From Streptomyces olindensis (lineage in GTDB: Bacteria > Actinomycetota > Actinomycetes > Streptomycetales > Streptomycetaceae): a stretch of 64,000 nucleotides of DNA. This document shows positions 1-8,847 of this stretch, one piece after another (position 1 is the stretch's first letter; each line of letters starts with the position of its first letter). Below the pieces are notes generated by a model. The model was not told the DNA's origin, searched no databases, and was given only the letters and a program-made list of their open reading frames with translations. The translations under genes were made by a program, and so were the position numbers. Location: NCBI GenBank assembly GCA_000696115.1, contig JJOH01000018.1, forward strand, positions 87,347-151,346. Reading direction: 5' to 3'.

Positions 1-190
1 CGACGCCGACGAGGAGGGGTATCTCCTTGACGGCACCGCGCCTGCGGCGCCGCTTGACCTTCTTCTGGAGTTTGCGCCGCTCGGCGCGCGTACGGCCGCC
101 GGACGGGCTGGCGGCGCGCCGGGCGCCGGTGGGCAGCAGGTTGTCCGCGGGGCTGGCGGGGACGCCGCGCGGTTTGCCGCGGTTACCCAT
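1..190 (-). CDS. sipX: Type I signal peptidase, N-terminal part (cut by window edge)
   Basis: Only the first 63 codons are in the window. The ATG at 188-190 starts a reading frame of MGNRGKPRG, then a long Arg/Lys-rich cytoplasmic segment (KKVKRRRRR), and then the beginning of a hydrophobic stretch (EIPLLVGV) that should be the membrane anchor. The catalytic Ser/Lys region lies outside the window. The start codon sits inside the end of the upstream signal peptidase gene (8-base overlap), which indicates translational coupling. In S. coelicolor and S. lividans four signal peptidase genes (sipW, X, Y, Z) lie in tandem here. The X assignment rests on being second in that order, so the symbol is an inference; the family call is firmer. 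Confidence 0.75.
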   Translation of the reverse strand, partial: MGNRGKPRGVPASPADNLLPTGARRAASPSGGRTRAERRKLQKKVKRRRRRGAVKEIPLLVGV

Positions 191-911
191 GGGCGCCCGC
201 CTCTCCGGCGGCGGGGGCGGGCACGTGTGCGTAGGCGTCGGGGCGCTGCAGCCGGGTGGCGTGGCCGAAGGGCCAGACGATCCAGTCGGCGCGGCCGATG
301 ACGTCGTCGACCGGGATCATGCCGCCGCCCGGTGAGCCGAGGTGGTTCCGGGAGTCGCTGGAGCTGCTGCGGTGGTCGCCGAGGACGAACAGGGTGCCGT
401 CGGGCACGACGACGTCGAAGGGCACCGAGGACGGGCTGTCGCCGGGGTACAGGAAGCCCGACTCGTCGACCGGCCGGCCGTTCACCTGGATCCTCCCCTC
501 CTTGTCGCAGCACACCACGTGGTCTCCCCCCACGCCTACAACGCGCTTGACGTAGTCCGCGTGCCCGAAGTAGCCGGTCCCGTCGAACACGACGATGTCT
601 CCCCGCTGCGGATCGGCACCGAAACGGTACGCCAACTTATTTACGAGAACCCGGTCCCCGATCCTCAATGCCTGCTCCATGGATCCGCTGGGGATCTGGA
701 ACGGCCGCATCACGAAGGTGCTGAGGAACAGCAGGAACAGCAGGCAGGTCAGCAGGGTGAGAGTGATCCGGCCGCCCGGGATCCATGCGCTGACACGCGA
801 CACCAACGCGAAACGCGACCGGCCCTCCGGCCCTCCCGGGTCCGAGGTCTGCTCGGAGTCGGAAGGGCGGGAGGAGCGGTCGCGCTCCGTCGGCTGTGCT
901 TCGGTGTCCAT
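183..911 (-). CDS. sipW: Type I signal peptidase
   Basis: This 242-residue protein would cleave signal peptides from Sec/Tat-exported proteins at the outer face of the membrane. A hydrophilic N-terminus is followed by one membrane segment at about residues 49-67. The catalytic Ser is Ser77 in IPSGSME, and the general base is Lys122 in YVKRVVG. The box GDHRSSSSDSR is the conserved substrate-binding region near the C-terminus. I see no C-terminal hydrophobic anchor. It is the first of the tandem sip genes and lies directly after rplS, which in S. lividans is the position of sipW. It overlaps the next sip gene by 8 bases. Confidence 0.88.
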   Translation of the reverse strand: MDTEAQPTERDRSSRPSDSEQTSDPGGPEGRSRFALVSRVSAWIPGGRITLTLLTCLLFLLFLSTFVMRPFQIPSGSMEQALRIGDRVLVNKLAYRFGADPQRGDIVVFDGTGYFGHADYVKRVVGVGGDHVVCCDKEGRIQVNGRPVDESGFLYPGDSPSSVPFDVVVPDGTLFVLGDHRSSSSDSRNHLGSPGGGMIPVDDVIGRADWIVWPFGHATRLQRPDAYAHVPAPAAGEAGAHG

Positions 912-956
912 CGGAGCCAGATGCTATCCGGCCCCGGTGTGAACCCCGGAGAGCGC

Positions 957-1307
957 TCAGCTCTCGCGCTTCTCCTTGATCTTCGCGGCCTTGCCGCGCA
1001 GCTCGCGCAGGTAGTACAGCTTGGCGCGACGGACGTCACCCTTGGTGACGAGCTCGATCTTCTCCACGATCGGGGTGTGCACCGGGAAGGTGCGCTCGAC
1101 GCCGACGGAGAAGGAGACCTTGCGGACCGTGAAGGTCTCGCGCACGCCGGAGCCCTGGCGGCGGATCACGACGCCCTTGAACTGCTGCACACGGGAGCGG
1201 TTGCCCTCGATGACGCGGACGTGCACGTTGACCGTGTCGCCCGGGCGGAAGGCGGGGACGTCGCTGCGCAGCGACGCGGAGTCGACGGTGTCGAGCAGGT
1301 GAGACAT
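957..1307 (-). CDS. rplS: 50S ribosomal protein L19
   Basis: This 116-residue protein is L19, located at the interface between the 30S and 50S subunits. The start is the ATG at 1305-1307 (MSHLLDTVD), which gives the usual L19 length; an in-frame start further upstream would add residues untypical of the family. Family hallmarks include FRPGDTVNVHV, FKGVVIRRQG, FTVRK and RRAKLYYLR. It lies between trmD and sipW on the minus strand, the standard actinobacterial order rpsP-KH-rimM-trmD-rplS-sip. Confidence 0.96.
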   Translation of the reverse strand: MSHLLDTVDSASLRSDVPAFRPGDTVNVHVRVIEGNRSRVQQFKGVVIRRQGSGVRETFTVRKVSFSVGVERTFPVHTPIVEKIELVTKGDVRRAKLYYLRELRGKAAKIKEKRES

Positions 1308-1443
1308 GTCGTCTGCTTTCCTCGCTGATGCCACAGGTCATCAACGGAAACTAGGTGTTTCGGAATCAGGGCTGTGCGGGTCGGGGCGGGCGTCGTCTCC
1401 CCCTGTGGCAGGGGCGCACGCCGGACGGACGCACAACAGCTGG

Positions 1444-2277
1444 CTATTCTTCCACGTCGTCGGTCCTGCGCCAAAATCGGCCGTACGGCTCCCCCTCCGG
1501 GTCGGGTGCCCAGCCCAGGATGGAGAGCATCTCGCGGTCCTTCTTGTCGAAGGCCTTGGGGTCGCACCGCTCGATCAGGTCGGGCCGGTGGGCGGTGGTG
1601 CGCTTCAGGGCCTCGTCGCGGCGCCAGCGGGCGATCTTCCCGTGGTGGCCGCTGAGCAGCACGTCGGGGATGTCCCGGCCGCGCCACTCGGGCGGCTTGG
1701 TGTAGACGGGGCCCTCCAGCAGGCTCGCCATGGCGCCGGGCGCGAAGGAGTCGTCCCGGTGGGACTCGGCGTTGCCCAGGACACCCGGCAGCAGCCGCGC
1801 CACGGCCTCCGTGACGACGAGGACGGCCGCCTCGCCGCCGGCCAGCACGTAGTCGCCGATGGACACCTCGTACACCGGCATGCGCGTCGCGTACTCGTCG
1901 ACGACGCGCCGGTCGATGCCCTCGTAGCGGGCCGGCGTGAAGATCAGCCAGGGGCGCTCGGAGAGGTGGACGGCGAGTTCCTGGGTGAAGGGGCGTCCGC
2001 TGGGGGTGGGCACGATGAGGGCGGGCTCGTGGGAGCCGGTCTCGTAGCCGTCGGCCAGGACGGAGTCAAGGGCGTCTCCCCAGGGCTCGGTCTTCATGAC
2101 CATGCCGGGGCCGCCGCCGTAGGGGGTGTCGTCGACGGTGTGGTGGCGGTCGTAGGTCCAGGAGCGCAGGTCGTGGACGTGGACGTTCAGCTGTCCACGC
2201 GCGCGTGCCTTGCCCACGAGGGAGACGTTCAGCGGTTCCAGGTACTCGGGGAAGATCGTGACGACGTCGAGGCGCAT
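1444..2277 (-). CDS. trmD: tRNA (guanine-37-N1) methyltransferase
   Basis: TrmD methylates G37 next to the anticodon, using S-adenosylmethionine, and so prevents frameshifting. The protein has 277 residues. The SPOUT knot that binds the cofactor is visible as VSIGDYVLAGGEAA, and the N-terminal MRLDVVTIFPEY and GGGPGMVM motifs are typical. The ATG overlaps the stop of rimM (TAATG), so the two genes are probably translationally coupled. The C-terminal extension (WRRTDDVEE) is common in actinobacteria. Confidence 0.96.
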   Translation of the reverse strand: MRLDVVTIFPEYLEPLNVSLVGKARARGQLNVHVHDLRSWTYDRHHTVDDTPYGGGPGMVMKTEPWGDALDSVLADGYETGSHEPALIVPTPSGRPFTQELAVHLSERPWLIFTPARYEGIDRRVVDEYATRMPVYEVSIGDYVLAGGEAAVLVVTEAVARLLPGVLGNAESHRDDSFAPGAMASLLEGPVYTKPPEWRGRDIPDVLLSGHHGKIARWRRDEALKRTTAHRPDLIERCDPKAFDKKDREMLSILGWAPDPEGEPYGRFWRRTDDVEE

Positions 2278-2819
2278 TACGACTCTTCCCGGCTGGACGC
2301 GATCTCGGCGCGGTCGTCGATCAGGCCGGGAGGCGGGGTGATGACGGCCCTCTGCTCCTCCAGGTCGATCTCGGTGACGATCTCCTCGACGAAGGGGATC
2401 AGCACCTCGCTGCCGTCGGGGCGCTCCACGATGAACAGGTCCTGGGTGGGCAGGTGCGAGATCTCCGTGATCCGCCCGACCTCGGTGCCGTCCGCGGTGA
2501 CCACGTCGAGGTCGATGAGCTGGTGGTCGTAGTACTCGTCCTCGCCCTCGGGCAGTTCGTCCGGGTCGACGTCGGCGATCAGGAGGGTGTTGCGCAGGGC
2601 CTCGGCGCCGTTGCGGTCGCTGACGCCCTCGAAGCGCAGCAGGAGACGGCCGCTGTGGACGCGGCCCGTCTCGATGGTGAGCGGTCCCGCGGAGGCGGGA
2701 TCGGTGGCGAGTACGGCACCGGGGGCGAGCCTCAGTTCCGGCTCGTCCGTACGGACCTCGACGGTGACCTCACCCTTGATGCCATGGGCACGGCCGATCC
2801 GTGCGACTACCAGCTGCAC
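2277..2819 (-). CDS. rimM: 16S rRNA processing protein RimM
   Basis: RimM helps assemble the head of the 30S subunit and binds ribosomal protein S19. The 180-residue product starts with GTG (VQLVVARIGRAHGIKGEV), which carries the conserved N-terminal GRIxxxHGxxGEV-like motif. The C-terminal PRC-barrel domain shows EYYDHQLIDL and IPFVEEIVTEID. The gene overlaps trmD by one base at its stop and follows the KH-domain gene. Confidence 0.95.
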   Translation of the reverse strand: MQLVVARIGRAHGIKGEVTVEVRTDEPELRLAPGAVLATDPASAGPLTIETGRVHSGRLLLRFEGVSDRNGAEALRNTLLIADVDPDELPEGEDEYYDHQLIDLDVVTADGTEVGRITEISHLPTQDLFIVERPDGSEVLIPFVEEIVTEIDLEEQRAVITPPPGLIDDRAEIASSREES

Positions 2820-2901
2820 GTGTCCAATCTCCTGTCATACGACTGCGGGCCGGGGACGGCCCAGTGGCCCTCCCCGGCCCGAGCCGGTTGCGCGATAAGC
2901 G

Positions 2902-3141
2902 TCAGCGGACGTGGTCCACGTCGACGAGGTCGACGCGGACTCCGCGACCGCCGATGGCGCCCACGACGGTGCGCAGGGCGCGTGCGGTGCGGCCGTTGCG
3001 GCCGATCACCTTGCCGAGGTCGTCCGGGTGGACCCGGACCTCGAGCACTCGCCCGCGACGCAGGTTGCGCGAGGCGACCTGCACATCGTCAGGGTTGTCG
3101 ACGATGCCCTTCACGAGGTGCTCGAGAGCCTCCTCGAGCAT
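2902..3141 (-). CDS. KH-domain RNA-binding protein (KhpA/YlqC type)
   Basis: This 79-residue protein consists almost entirely of one KH domain. The RNA-binding GxxG loop is visible in VIGRNGRTA, preceded by the beta strand LEVRVHPDD. Proteins of this family (KhpA in Gram-positive bacteria) bind many RNAs, in some species as a heterodimer with KhpB/Jag. It starts only two bases after the rpsP stop, so it is cotranscribed with S16. The partner KhpB is not in this window. Confidence 0.92.
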   Translation of the reverse strand: MLEEALEHLVKGIVDNPDDVQVASRNLRRGRVLEVRVHPDDLGKVIGRNGRTARALRTVVGAIGGRGVRVDLVDVDHVR

Positions 3142-3143
3142 GC

Positions 3144-3563
3144 TCAGGCCTCGGTCGACGCGGACTCAGCGGCGGCCTCGTCCTTCTTCTCAGCCTTCTT
3201 CTTCTGGGTGATCGCCTCACCCTTGCCCTCGTCGTCACCGCCGAGAGCCTCGAACGACGGGCGCGCGGCCTTCTCGGGCTGCGTCAGGAGCGGGGCCGGA
3301 GCGGGCTCGCCCTTGAACTTCTGCCAGTCGCCGGTCTTCTTGAGGATGGCGAGCACGGGCTCGGTCGGCTGGGCGCCGACACCGAGCCAGTACGCCACAC
3401 GCTCGGCGTCGACCTCGATCACCGACGGGTTGTACGTCGGGTGGTACTTGCCGATCTCCTCGATCGCACGGCCGTCACGACGGGTACGGGAGTCGGCGAC
3501 GACGATGCGGTAGTGAGGCGAACGGATCTTGCCCAGACGCTTCAGCTTGATCTTGACTGCCAC
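3144..3563 (-). CDS. rpsP: 30S ribosomal protein S16
   Basis: This 139-residue S16 assembles early into the 30S subunit. The GTG start gives VAVKIKLKRLGK, followed by the family motifs SPHYRIVVADSR and GRAIEEIGKYHP. The core S16 domain ends near residue 85. The remaining 50 residues are a charged, Lys/Ala/Glu-rich extension (KKKAEKKDEAAAES) common in actinobacterial S16. It is the first gene of the rpsP-KH-rimM-trmD-rplS-sip operon; the 286 bases upstream should hold the operon promoter. Confidence 0.96.
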   Translation of the reverse strand: MAVKIKLKRLGKIRSPHYRIVVADSRTRRDGRAIEEIGKYHPTYNPSVIEVDAERVAYWLGVGAQPTEPVLAILKKTGDWQKFKGEPAPAPLLTQPEKAARPSFEALGGDDEGKGEAITQKKKAEKKDEAAAESASTEA

Positions 3564-3849
3564 GGGAGTGGGTTCTCCTGGATTTGACGTGGTTGGGCAC
3601 GGCGAGAAGGCCGCGTGGGGTTGCGGTACCCGAGTGCCCGATGGACGCGTCAGCCGGAGGAGAGAGGGGTCCTGTGCGGCTGTCGAGTACAGCTAGCCAT
3701 TGTGCCACACCCTGCGGGTCGCTCCGGCCGGGGGTGCGCCGCGTGCGGGCAGGCCGGAGCGGCACCCGGCGTGGAGGTGAGGTACGTCGGGTGCCGCACC
3801 GCCCCGGCGTCCGTCTCGACCGGCAGCCACGAGATGCCGGTGGGGGACG

Positions 3850-4458
3850 TCAGCCGACGACCGCTCCCGCCCCCACGACCTCCGGGATCCGGAACGGCTT
3901 GCCGCAACCGCCGCAGACGATCGGGGCCTGGGCGAGGACCGACGGCACCACGCGGACGTTGCGGCCGCAGTCGCAGACCGCCTTGACGCGGACGCCGCCG
4001 CCGGAGGAGCCGTGCCGGGCGGCCGGGCCCCGGAAGGTGCGGGAGGTGTCGGAGGAGGTGGCCGCGGTGTGGGCCTTCAGGGCGCGCTGGAGGCGCTCCA
4101 TCGTCGGGCGGTAGCGGCGCTTCGCCTCGGGGGTGAGCGTGACCAGGGAGAAGCCGCTGCTCGGGTGCGGTTCCTCGGGGTGGTCCAGGCCCAGCTCCTC
4201 GGCGATCGCGAGGAATCTGCGGTTGTGGTAGCGGCCGGCACGGGAGGTGTCGCGGACGCCGCGCGCGGCGGCGATGCCATGGACTGCCTCATGGAGCAGT
4301 CGCTCGAAGGAGAGCTCGTGACCGCACGCGGACGACGACTCCCCGATCAGGGACTCTGGCGCGGCAAGGTCGGGCAGCTCGGGGTGGTACCGCTGAATGT
4401 CGGCCCACGCCTGTGCCAGCTCTGCGGCGAGAACAGGTGGTGTCTGTGTCGTGCTCAC
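3850..4458 (-). CDS. SprT-like zinc metallopeptidase-family protein
   Basis: I do not know a named gene for this protein of about 202 residues. Its middle carries LLHEAVHGIAAARG, a HExxH zinc-protease motif (HEAVH) of the SprT type, followed by a conserved YHNRRF segment. The C-terminus has four cysteines in two pairs (CDCG and CGGCGKPF), which look like a zinc ribbon. SprT/Spartan proteins act on DNA-protein crosslinks in eukaryotes; the role of bacterial ones is less clear. The GTG at 4456-4458 (VSTTQTPP) is chosen as start. An in-frame GTG at 4519-4521 would add 21 residues and cannot be excluded, because neither has a strong ribosome binding site. Confidence 0.7.
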   Translation of the reverse strand: MSTTQTPPVLAAELAQAWADIQRYHPELPDLAAPESLIGESSSACGHELSFERLLHEAVHGIAAARGVRDTSRAGRYHNRRFLAIAEELGLDHPEEPHPSSGFSLVTLTPEAKRRYRPTMERLQRALKAHTAATSSDTSRTFRGPAARHGSSGGGVRVKAVCDCGRNVRVVPSVLAQAPIVCGGCGKPFRIPEVVGAGAVVG

Positions 4459-4612
4459 GTAATGACAACGAGCCGGGGTGCCCCAGTGTTCCGATTCCGG
4501 GCCATCCCAAATAATTTGCACGTACCCGTCAGTTGCCTCTGATGCGTCCCGACGAGGGCGCCTGCGCTGATCTGGGGAGAAGCCTCACAGCTCACCACAA
4601 GGTGGTGCGTAG

Positions 4613-4664
4613 CCCCGCGTACGCCCCGGCGCGTAGACGATGTCCGCGCGCCGGGGACGCGGGG
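4613..4664 (-). terminator. Long two-part hairpin downstream of proS
   Basis: An outer stem (CCCCGCG at 4613-4619 with CGCGGGG at 4658-4664) encloses an inner 10-base stem (4624-4633 with 4647-4656). It lies just after the proS stop and is the likely transcription terminator. No T-run follows, as is usual in Streptomyces. Confidence 0.6.
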
Positions 4665-4728
4665 GCCCGCCGGTGCGCAAGAGGCGTTTCGGCCGCCTTG
4701 CGCCCCACCGGTGGCCGCGTGCCGCGAC

Positions 4729-6144
4729 TCAGTAGGCGCGTGCGACGACGGCGACGTTACCGGGTGCGTCGTCGGCGTCCGGCACCGACCCGTCCTCGGC
4801 AACCAGACACCGTACGGTCACCGCGTGGTCGGCCAGCTTGGCCTCGCCCTCCTCGCCGAGCACCGACCAGGGGATGCGCGCCCAGCCGCCGGCCGTCGCG
4901 GCCTCGACGGCCTCGTCGATCGTGGAGACCTCCGCGGTCCGGGACCGGCGGCGCTCGCGCGCCTGCTCCAGCAGCAGCGCCTGGTCCTCTTCCAGGACCC
5001 TGGGGAGCAACTCGACCAGGTCGTCCAGGGACACCGGCTCCTTGCCCCCGGGGATGCGGCGCGCGAGCATCGCCGTGCCGTTCTCCAGGTCGCGCGGTCC
5101 GACCTCGACGCGCACGGGGACGCCCTTGAGCTCCCAGTCGACGGCGCGGCGACCGAACGGGGTGTCGCTGCGGTCGTCGACGTGGACGCGCACGCCGGCC
5201 GCCTTCAGCCGGTCGCCGAGCTCGCGGACCTTGGCCAGAACCGCCTCATCGCCCTTGATCGCGAGCACCACGGCCTGGATCTGCGCCAGCCGGGGCGGGA
5301 CGCGCAGGCCGTGGTCGTCGCCGTGCATCATCACCAGGGCGCCGATCATGCGGGTGGTGGAGCCCCAGGAGGTCTGCCAGACCAGTTCCTGCCGCCCCTC
5401 CCTGGACAGGTACCGGGTGTCGAAGGCCTTGGCGAAGTTCTGGCCCAGTTCGTGGCTCGTGGCCATCTGGAGGGCCTTGCCGTCGCCCATCATGCCTTCG
5501 AGGGTGAGGGTGTTGACGGCGCCCGCGAACCGTTCCTTGACGGTCTTGCGGCCGGGGACGACATCCATGGCGAGGACGTTCACCATGAAGTCCTCGTAGA
5601 CCCGCCGGTGGATATGCGCGGCGAAATCGCGCGCCTCCTCGTACGTGGCGTGCGCGGTGTGGCCCTCCTGCCAGAGGAACTCGGTCGTGCGCAGGAAGAG
5701 GCGGGGCCGGAGTTCCCAGCGCACGACGTTCGCCCACTGGTTGATGAGCAGGGGCAGGTCGCGGTAGCTCTGCACCCACTTGGAGAAGTAGTCGTTGATG
5801 ATCATCTCGGAGGTGGGCCGGACCACGGCGGCCTCCTCGAGTTCCTTGCCGCCGCCGTGCGTGACCACGGCCAGCTCGGGCGCGAAGCCCTCGACGTGGT
5901 CCGCCTCCTTGGTCAGGTACGACTGCGGGATCAGCAGGGGGAAGTACGCGTTCTGGGTGCCCGTCTCCTTGATGCGGGCGTCCATCTCGGCCTGCATCCG
6001 CTCCCAGAGCCCGTACCCGTACGGTCGGATGACCATGGTGCCGCGCACCGGACCGTTGTCGGCGAGTTCCGCCTTGGTGATCAAATCCTGGTACCAGCGC
6101 GGGAAATCGTCCGCCCGGGGAGTGAGAACAGGTGCTTTGGCCAT
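4729..6144 (-). CDS. proS: Prolyl-tRNA synthetase, short archaeal/eukaryotic type
   Basis: This class II synthetase of 471 residues charges tRNA-Pro with proline. Motifs visible are RPTSE, LRTTEFLWQEGHTAH (motif 2) and TRMIGALVMMHGDDHG (motif 3). The anticodon-binding domain follows (DDRSDTPFGRRAVDWE). It lacks the roughly 180-residue editing insertion of the usual bacterial ProS, and it ends in a C-terminal Tyr (VVARAY); both are marks of the archaeal/eukaryotic form (ProS type 3). From memory, S. coelicolor also has a longer bacterial ProS elsewhere, so this may be a second copy. The ATG at 6142-6144 (MAKAPVLTPR) is preferred over an upstream in-frame start. Confidence 0.9.
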   Translation of the reverse strand: MAKAPVLTPRADDFPRWYQDLITKAELADNGPVRGTMVIRPYGYGLWERMQAEMDARIKETGTQNAYFPLLIPQSYLTKEADHVEGFAPELAVVTHGGGKELEEAAVVRPTSEMIINDYFSKWVQSYRDLPLLINQWANVVRWELRPRLFLRTTEFLWQEGHTAHATYEEARDFAAHIHRRVYEDFMVNVLAMDVVPGRKTVKERFAGAVNTLTLEGMMGDGKALQMATSHELGQNFAKAFDTRYLSREGRQELVWQTSWGSTTRMIGALVMMHGDDHGLRVPPRLAQIQAVVLAIKGDEAVLAKVRELGDRLKAAGVRVHVDDRSDTPFGRRAVDWELKGVPVRVEVGPRDLENGTAMLARRIPGGKEPVSLDDLVELLPRVLEEDQALLLEQARERRRSRTAEVSTIDEAVEAATAGGWARIPWSVLGEEGEAKLADHAVTVRCLVAEDGSVPDADDAPGNVAVVARAY

Positions 6145-6343
6145 GGCGCGATGGTACGGGCCCAGGTTGCCGGAATGTGAAATCTCGCCATAGGCACATG
6201 ACAACTCACAAGCCGGGGCCCATTCCACTGGACGACAGGTCGAGGGGGGAGTTTCCTGGCATACGGGGGTAGTGCGAGCGCACTGTCACGGGGGCCATGG
6301 AATCGGGCAAGAGGCAACTCTCGGCGGATTGGGGCGCTTACTT

Positions 6344-7198
6344 ATGACACCTACGCTCGTGCGGCAGCACCTGCCTCACGCGGGGGCCGCACCCCGCGTG
6401 GACCTGCGTGCACGCGCGCGTGACTGGTCCGAGATCCAGGAGCGGATGCTCGTACCGCTCTACGAGGCCGTCTACGAGCGACTGGACGTGGGTCCCGCCA
6501 CGCGGCTGCTCGGCCTGGGCTGCGGTTCCGGGCTCGCCCTGCTGATGGCCGCCGCCCGGGGAGCGGCGGTCACCGGTGTCGACGCTTCCCCCGAAAGAAT
6601 GGCTCTCGCACGGGAGCGGCTGCTGCCCGAGGCGGGGAGCACGCGCGGGCGTGCGGGCACCCGGCTGGTCGAGGGCTCGCCCCGGGACACACGGGAGCCG
6701 GGCGCTCCCGCGTACAGCCTCCTGACCGCCTTCGAGCCGATCGGGTGCCTCGCGGGCGACGCGGAGGGGCTGGGCGGGCTGCTCGCGGAGGCGACGCCGC
6801 TCGCCGAGCGGGGTGCGGCCGTGGTGCTGGCGGGCTGGGGCCCGCCCGAGCGCTGCGCCACGACGTCCGTGCTGCGGGTGGCCACGAAGCTGGCGGAGCC
6901 GCTGCGCGCCTCGGGCAGCTGGCGTCCCGCCCTGCGCGACGACCTGGAGGAGGTCGCCCAGCGGGCCGGGCTGAAGCCGGACGGCTCGGGGCGGGTGGCG
7001 TGCCCGTTCGGGTACGCGGACGTGGACAGCGCGGTGCGCGGGCTGAAGTCGACGGGGCTGTTCGACGCGGCGATGACGGCGACGGACCAGGTGCAGGTGG
7101 ACAAGGAGCTGACCGAGGCGCTCCATCCGCACCAGCGGCGGGACGGGACGGTGTGGATGCCGAACGTGTTCCGGTATCTGATCGCCCGGACGCCGTGA
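6344..7198 (+). CDS. SAM-dependent class I methyltransferase
   Basis: This 284-residue protein has a Rossmann methyltransferase fold. Motif I is LLGLGCGSGLALL at about residue 60, the acidic residue that binds the ribose is in VTGVDASPERM, and a post-motif AFEPIGCLAG follows. The substrate cannot be inferred. It is a single gene, divergent from proS and convergent with ffh. The ATG at 6344 follows a GGGG stretch; in-frame sequence upstream is unlikely to be coding. Similar genes are conserved near ffh in Streptomyces from memory. Confidence 0.8.
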   Translation: MTPTLVRQHLPHAGAAPRVDLRARARDWSEIQERMLVPLYEAVYERLDVGPATRLLGLGCGSGLALLMAAARGAAVTGVDASPERMALARERLLPEAGSTRGRAGTRLVEGSPRDTREPGAPAYSLLTAFEPIGCLAGDAEGLGGLLAEATPLAERGAAVVLAGWGPPERCATTSVLRVATKLAEPLRASGSWRPALRDDLEEVAQRAGLKPDGSGRVACPFGYADVDSAVRGLKSTGLFDAAMTATDQVQVDKELTEALHPHQRRDGTVWMPNVFRYLIARTP

Positions 7199-7223
7199 CG
7201 CCCGGAGCCTGACGGAACGGCCG

Positions 7224-7256
7224 CGAGGGCACCCCTTGGGGCAAGGGGCGCCCTCG
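7224..7256. terminator. Bidirectional terminator hairpin
   Basis: A 15-position stem (7224-7238 with 7242-7256) has one A/C mismatch. It sits between the convergent methyltransferase and ffh genes. Confidence 0.75.
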
Positions 7257-7296
7257 GTGTCGTGCGGAGCGGGCCGGTGGCGTGCGGCGGGGACCG

Positions 7297-8847
7297 TCAG
7301 CCCATGAACTTCTTGAACTCGTCGGGGAGTTCGAAGTCCTTGCCGCCCTGCTGCGGCAGCCCGAAGGCGCCTCCGGCCTCGGCGGCGGCCGCGCGGCGGG
7401 CGGCGGCCTCCTGCTCCTGCTGCTTGCGCTTCATCGGGTTGCCGGAGCGCTGCTTGCCCTTGGCCTGCTTCTGCTTCTTCTTCGTCCGGCCGGGACCGCC
7501 GCCCATGCCCGGCATCCCGGGCATCCCCGGCATGCCGCCGCCCTGGGCCATGCGGGACATCATCTTGCGGGCCTCGAAGAACCGCTCGACCAGGTTCTTC
7601 ACCGCGCTGACCTCGACACCGGAACCCCGCGCGATACGGGCGCGGCGGGAGCCGTTGATGATCGTCGGGTCCTGGCGCTCGCCCGGGGTCATCGACTTGA
7701 TGATGGCCGCCGTGCGGTCGACGTCCCGCTCGTCGAGGTTGTTGATCTGGTCCTTGATCTGGCCCATGCCCGGGAGCATGCCGAGCAGCTTGGAGATGGA
7801 GCCCATCTTCCTGACCTGCTCCATCTGGGCCAGGAAGTCGTCGAGGGTGAAGTCCTGGCCCTTCTTGGAGGCCAGCTTCTCGGCCATCTTCTGGGCTTCG
7901 GCCTGGTCGAAGGTCTTCTCCGCCTGCTCGATCAGGGTGAGCAGGTCACCCATGTCGAGGATGCGGGAGGCCATCCGGTCCGGGTGGAAGGCGTCGAAGT
8001 CCTCGAGCTTCTCCCCGTTCGACGCGAACATGATCGGCTTGCCGGTGATCTGCCGGATCGACAGGGCGGCACCACCGCGGGCGTCGCCGTCGAGCTTGGA
8101 GAGCACCACGCCGTCGAAGCCGACGCCGTCGCGGAAGGCCTCGGCGGTGTTGACGGCGTCCTGACCGATCATCGCGTCGACGACGAACAGGATCTCGTCC
8201 GGGGAGACCGCGTCGCGGATGTCCGCGGCCTGCTGCATCATCTCCTGGTCGATGCCGAGGCGGCCGGCGGTGTCGACGATGACGATGTCGTGGACCTTGG
8301 ATTTCGCGTGCTCGATGGAGTCCTTGGCGACCTTGACGGGGTCGCCGACGCCGTTGCCCGGCTCCGGCGCGTAGACGCCGACGCCGGCGCGCTCGGCGAC
8401 GACGCTGAGCTGGTTGACGGCGTTGGGGCGCTGGAGGTCACAGGCGACCAGCAGCGGGGAGTGGCCCTGCTCCTTCAGCCAGCGGCCGAGCTTGCCCGCG
8501 AGGGTGGTCTTACCGGCACCCTGCAGACCCGCCAGCATGATCACGGTGGGCGGCTGCTTGGCGAAGCGGAGGCGCCGGGTCTCGCCGCCGAGGATGGTGA
8601 CCAGTTCCTCGTTGACGATCTTGAGGACCTGCTGGGCCGGGTTCAGCGCCTTGGAGACCTCGGCGCCGAGGGCGCGCTCCTTGACGTTCTTGATGAACGT
8701 CCGGACGACCGGAAGCGCCACGTCCGCCTCGAGGAGCGCGATGCGGATCTCGCGCGCCGTGGCGTCGATGTCCGCCTCGGAGAGCCGTCCCTTGCCGCGC
8801 AGGTTCTTGAAGGTCGCTGAGAGGCGATCGGAAAGAGTATCGAACAC
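7297..8847 (-). CDS. ffh: Signal recognition particle protein (54 kDa homologue)
   Basis: Ffh binds signal sequences of nascent membrane proteins and 4.5S RNA, and docks with FtsY at the membrane. The protein has 516 residues from the GTG at 8845-8847 (VFDTLSDRLSATFK). The N and G domains show GLQGAGKTTLAGKLG (P-loop), VDTAGR and SKLDGDARGG. The C-terminal M domain has the RNA-binding GSGVEVSAVKNLV region and a methionine-rich tail of repeated MPG units. The open frame reads far upstream of this start into glnD DNA, but that part is out-of-frame noise. Confidence 0.97.
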   Translation of the reverse strand: MFDTLSDRLSATFKNLRGKGRLSEADIDATAREIRIALLEADVALPVVRTFIKNVKERALGAEVSKALNPAQQVLKIVNEELVTILGGETRRLRFAKQPPTVIMLAGLQGAGKTTLAGKLGRWLKEQGHSPLLVACDLQRPNAVNQLSVVAERAGVGVYAPEPGNGVGDPVKVAKDSIEHAKSKVHDIVIVDTAGRLGIDQEMMQQAADIRDAVSPDEILFVVDAMIGQDAVNTAEAFRDGVGFDGVVLSKLDGDARGGAALSIRQITGKPIMFASNGEKLEDFDAFHPDRMASRILDMGDLLTLIEQAEKTFDQAEAQKMAEKLASKKGQDFTLDDFLAQMEQVRKMGSISKLLGMLPGMGQIKDQINNLDERDVDRTAAIIKSMTPGERQDPTIINGSRRARIARGSGVEVSAVKNLVERFFEARKMMSRMAQGGGMPGMPGMPGMGGGPGRTKKKQKQAKGKQRSGNPMKRKQQEQEAAARRAAAAEAGGAFGLPQQGGKDFELPDEFKKFMG

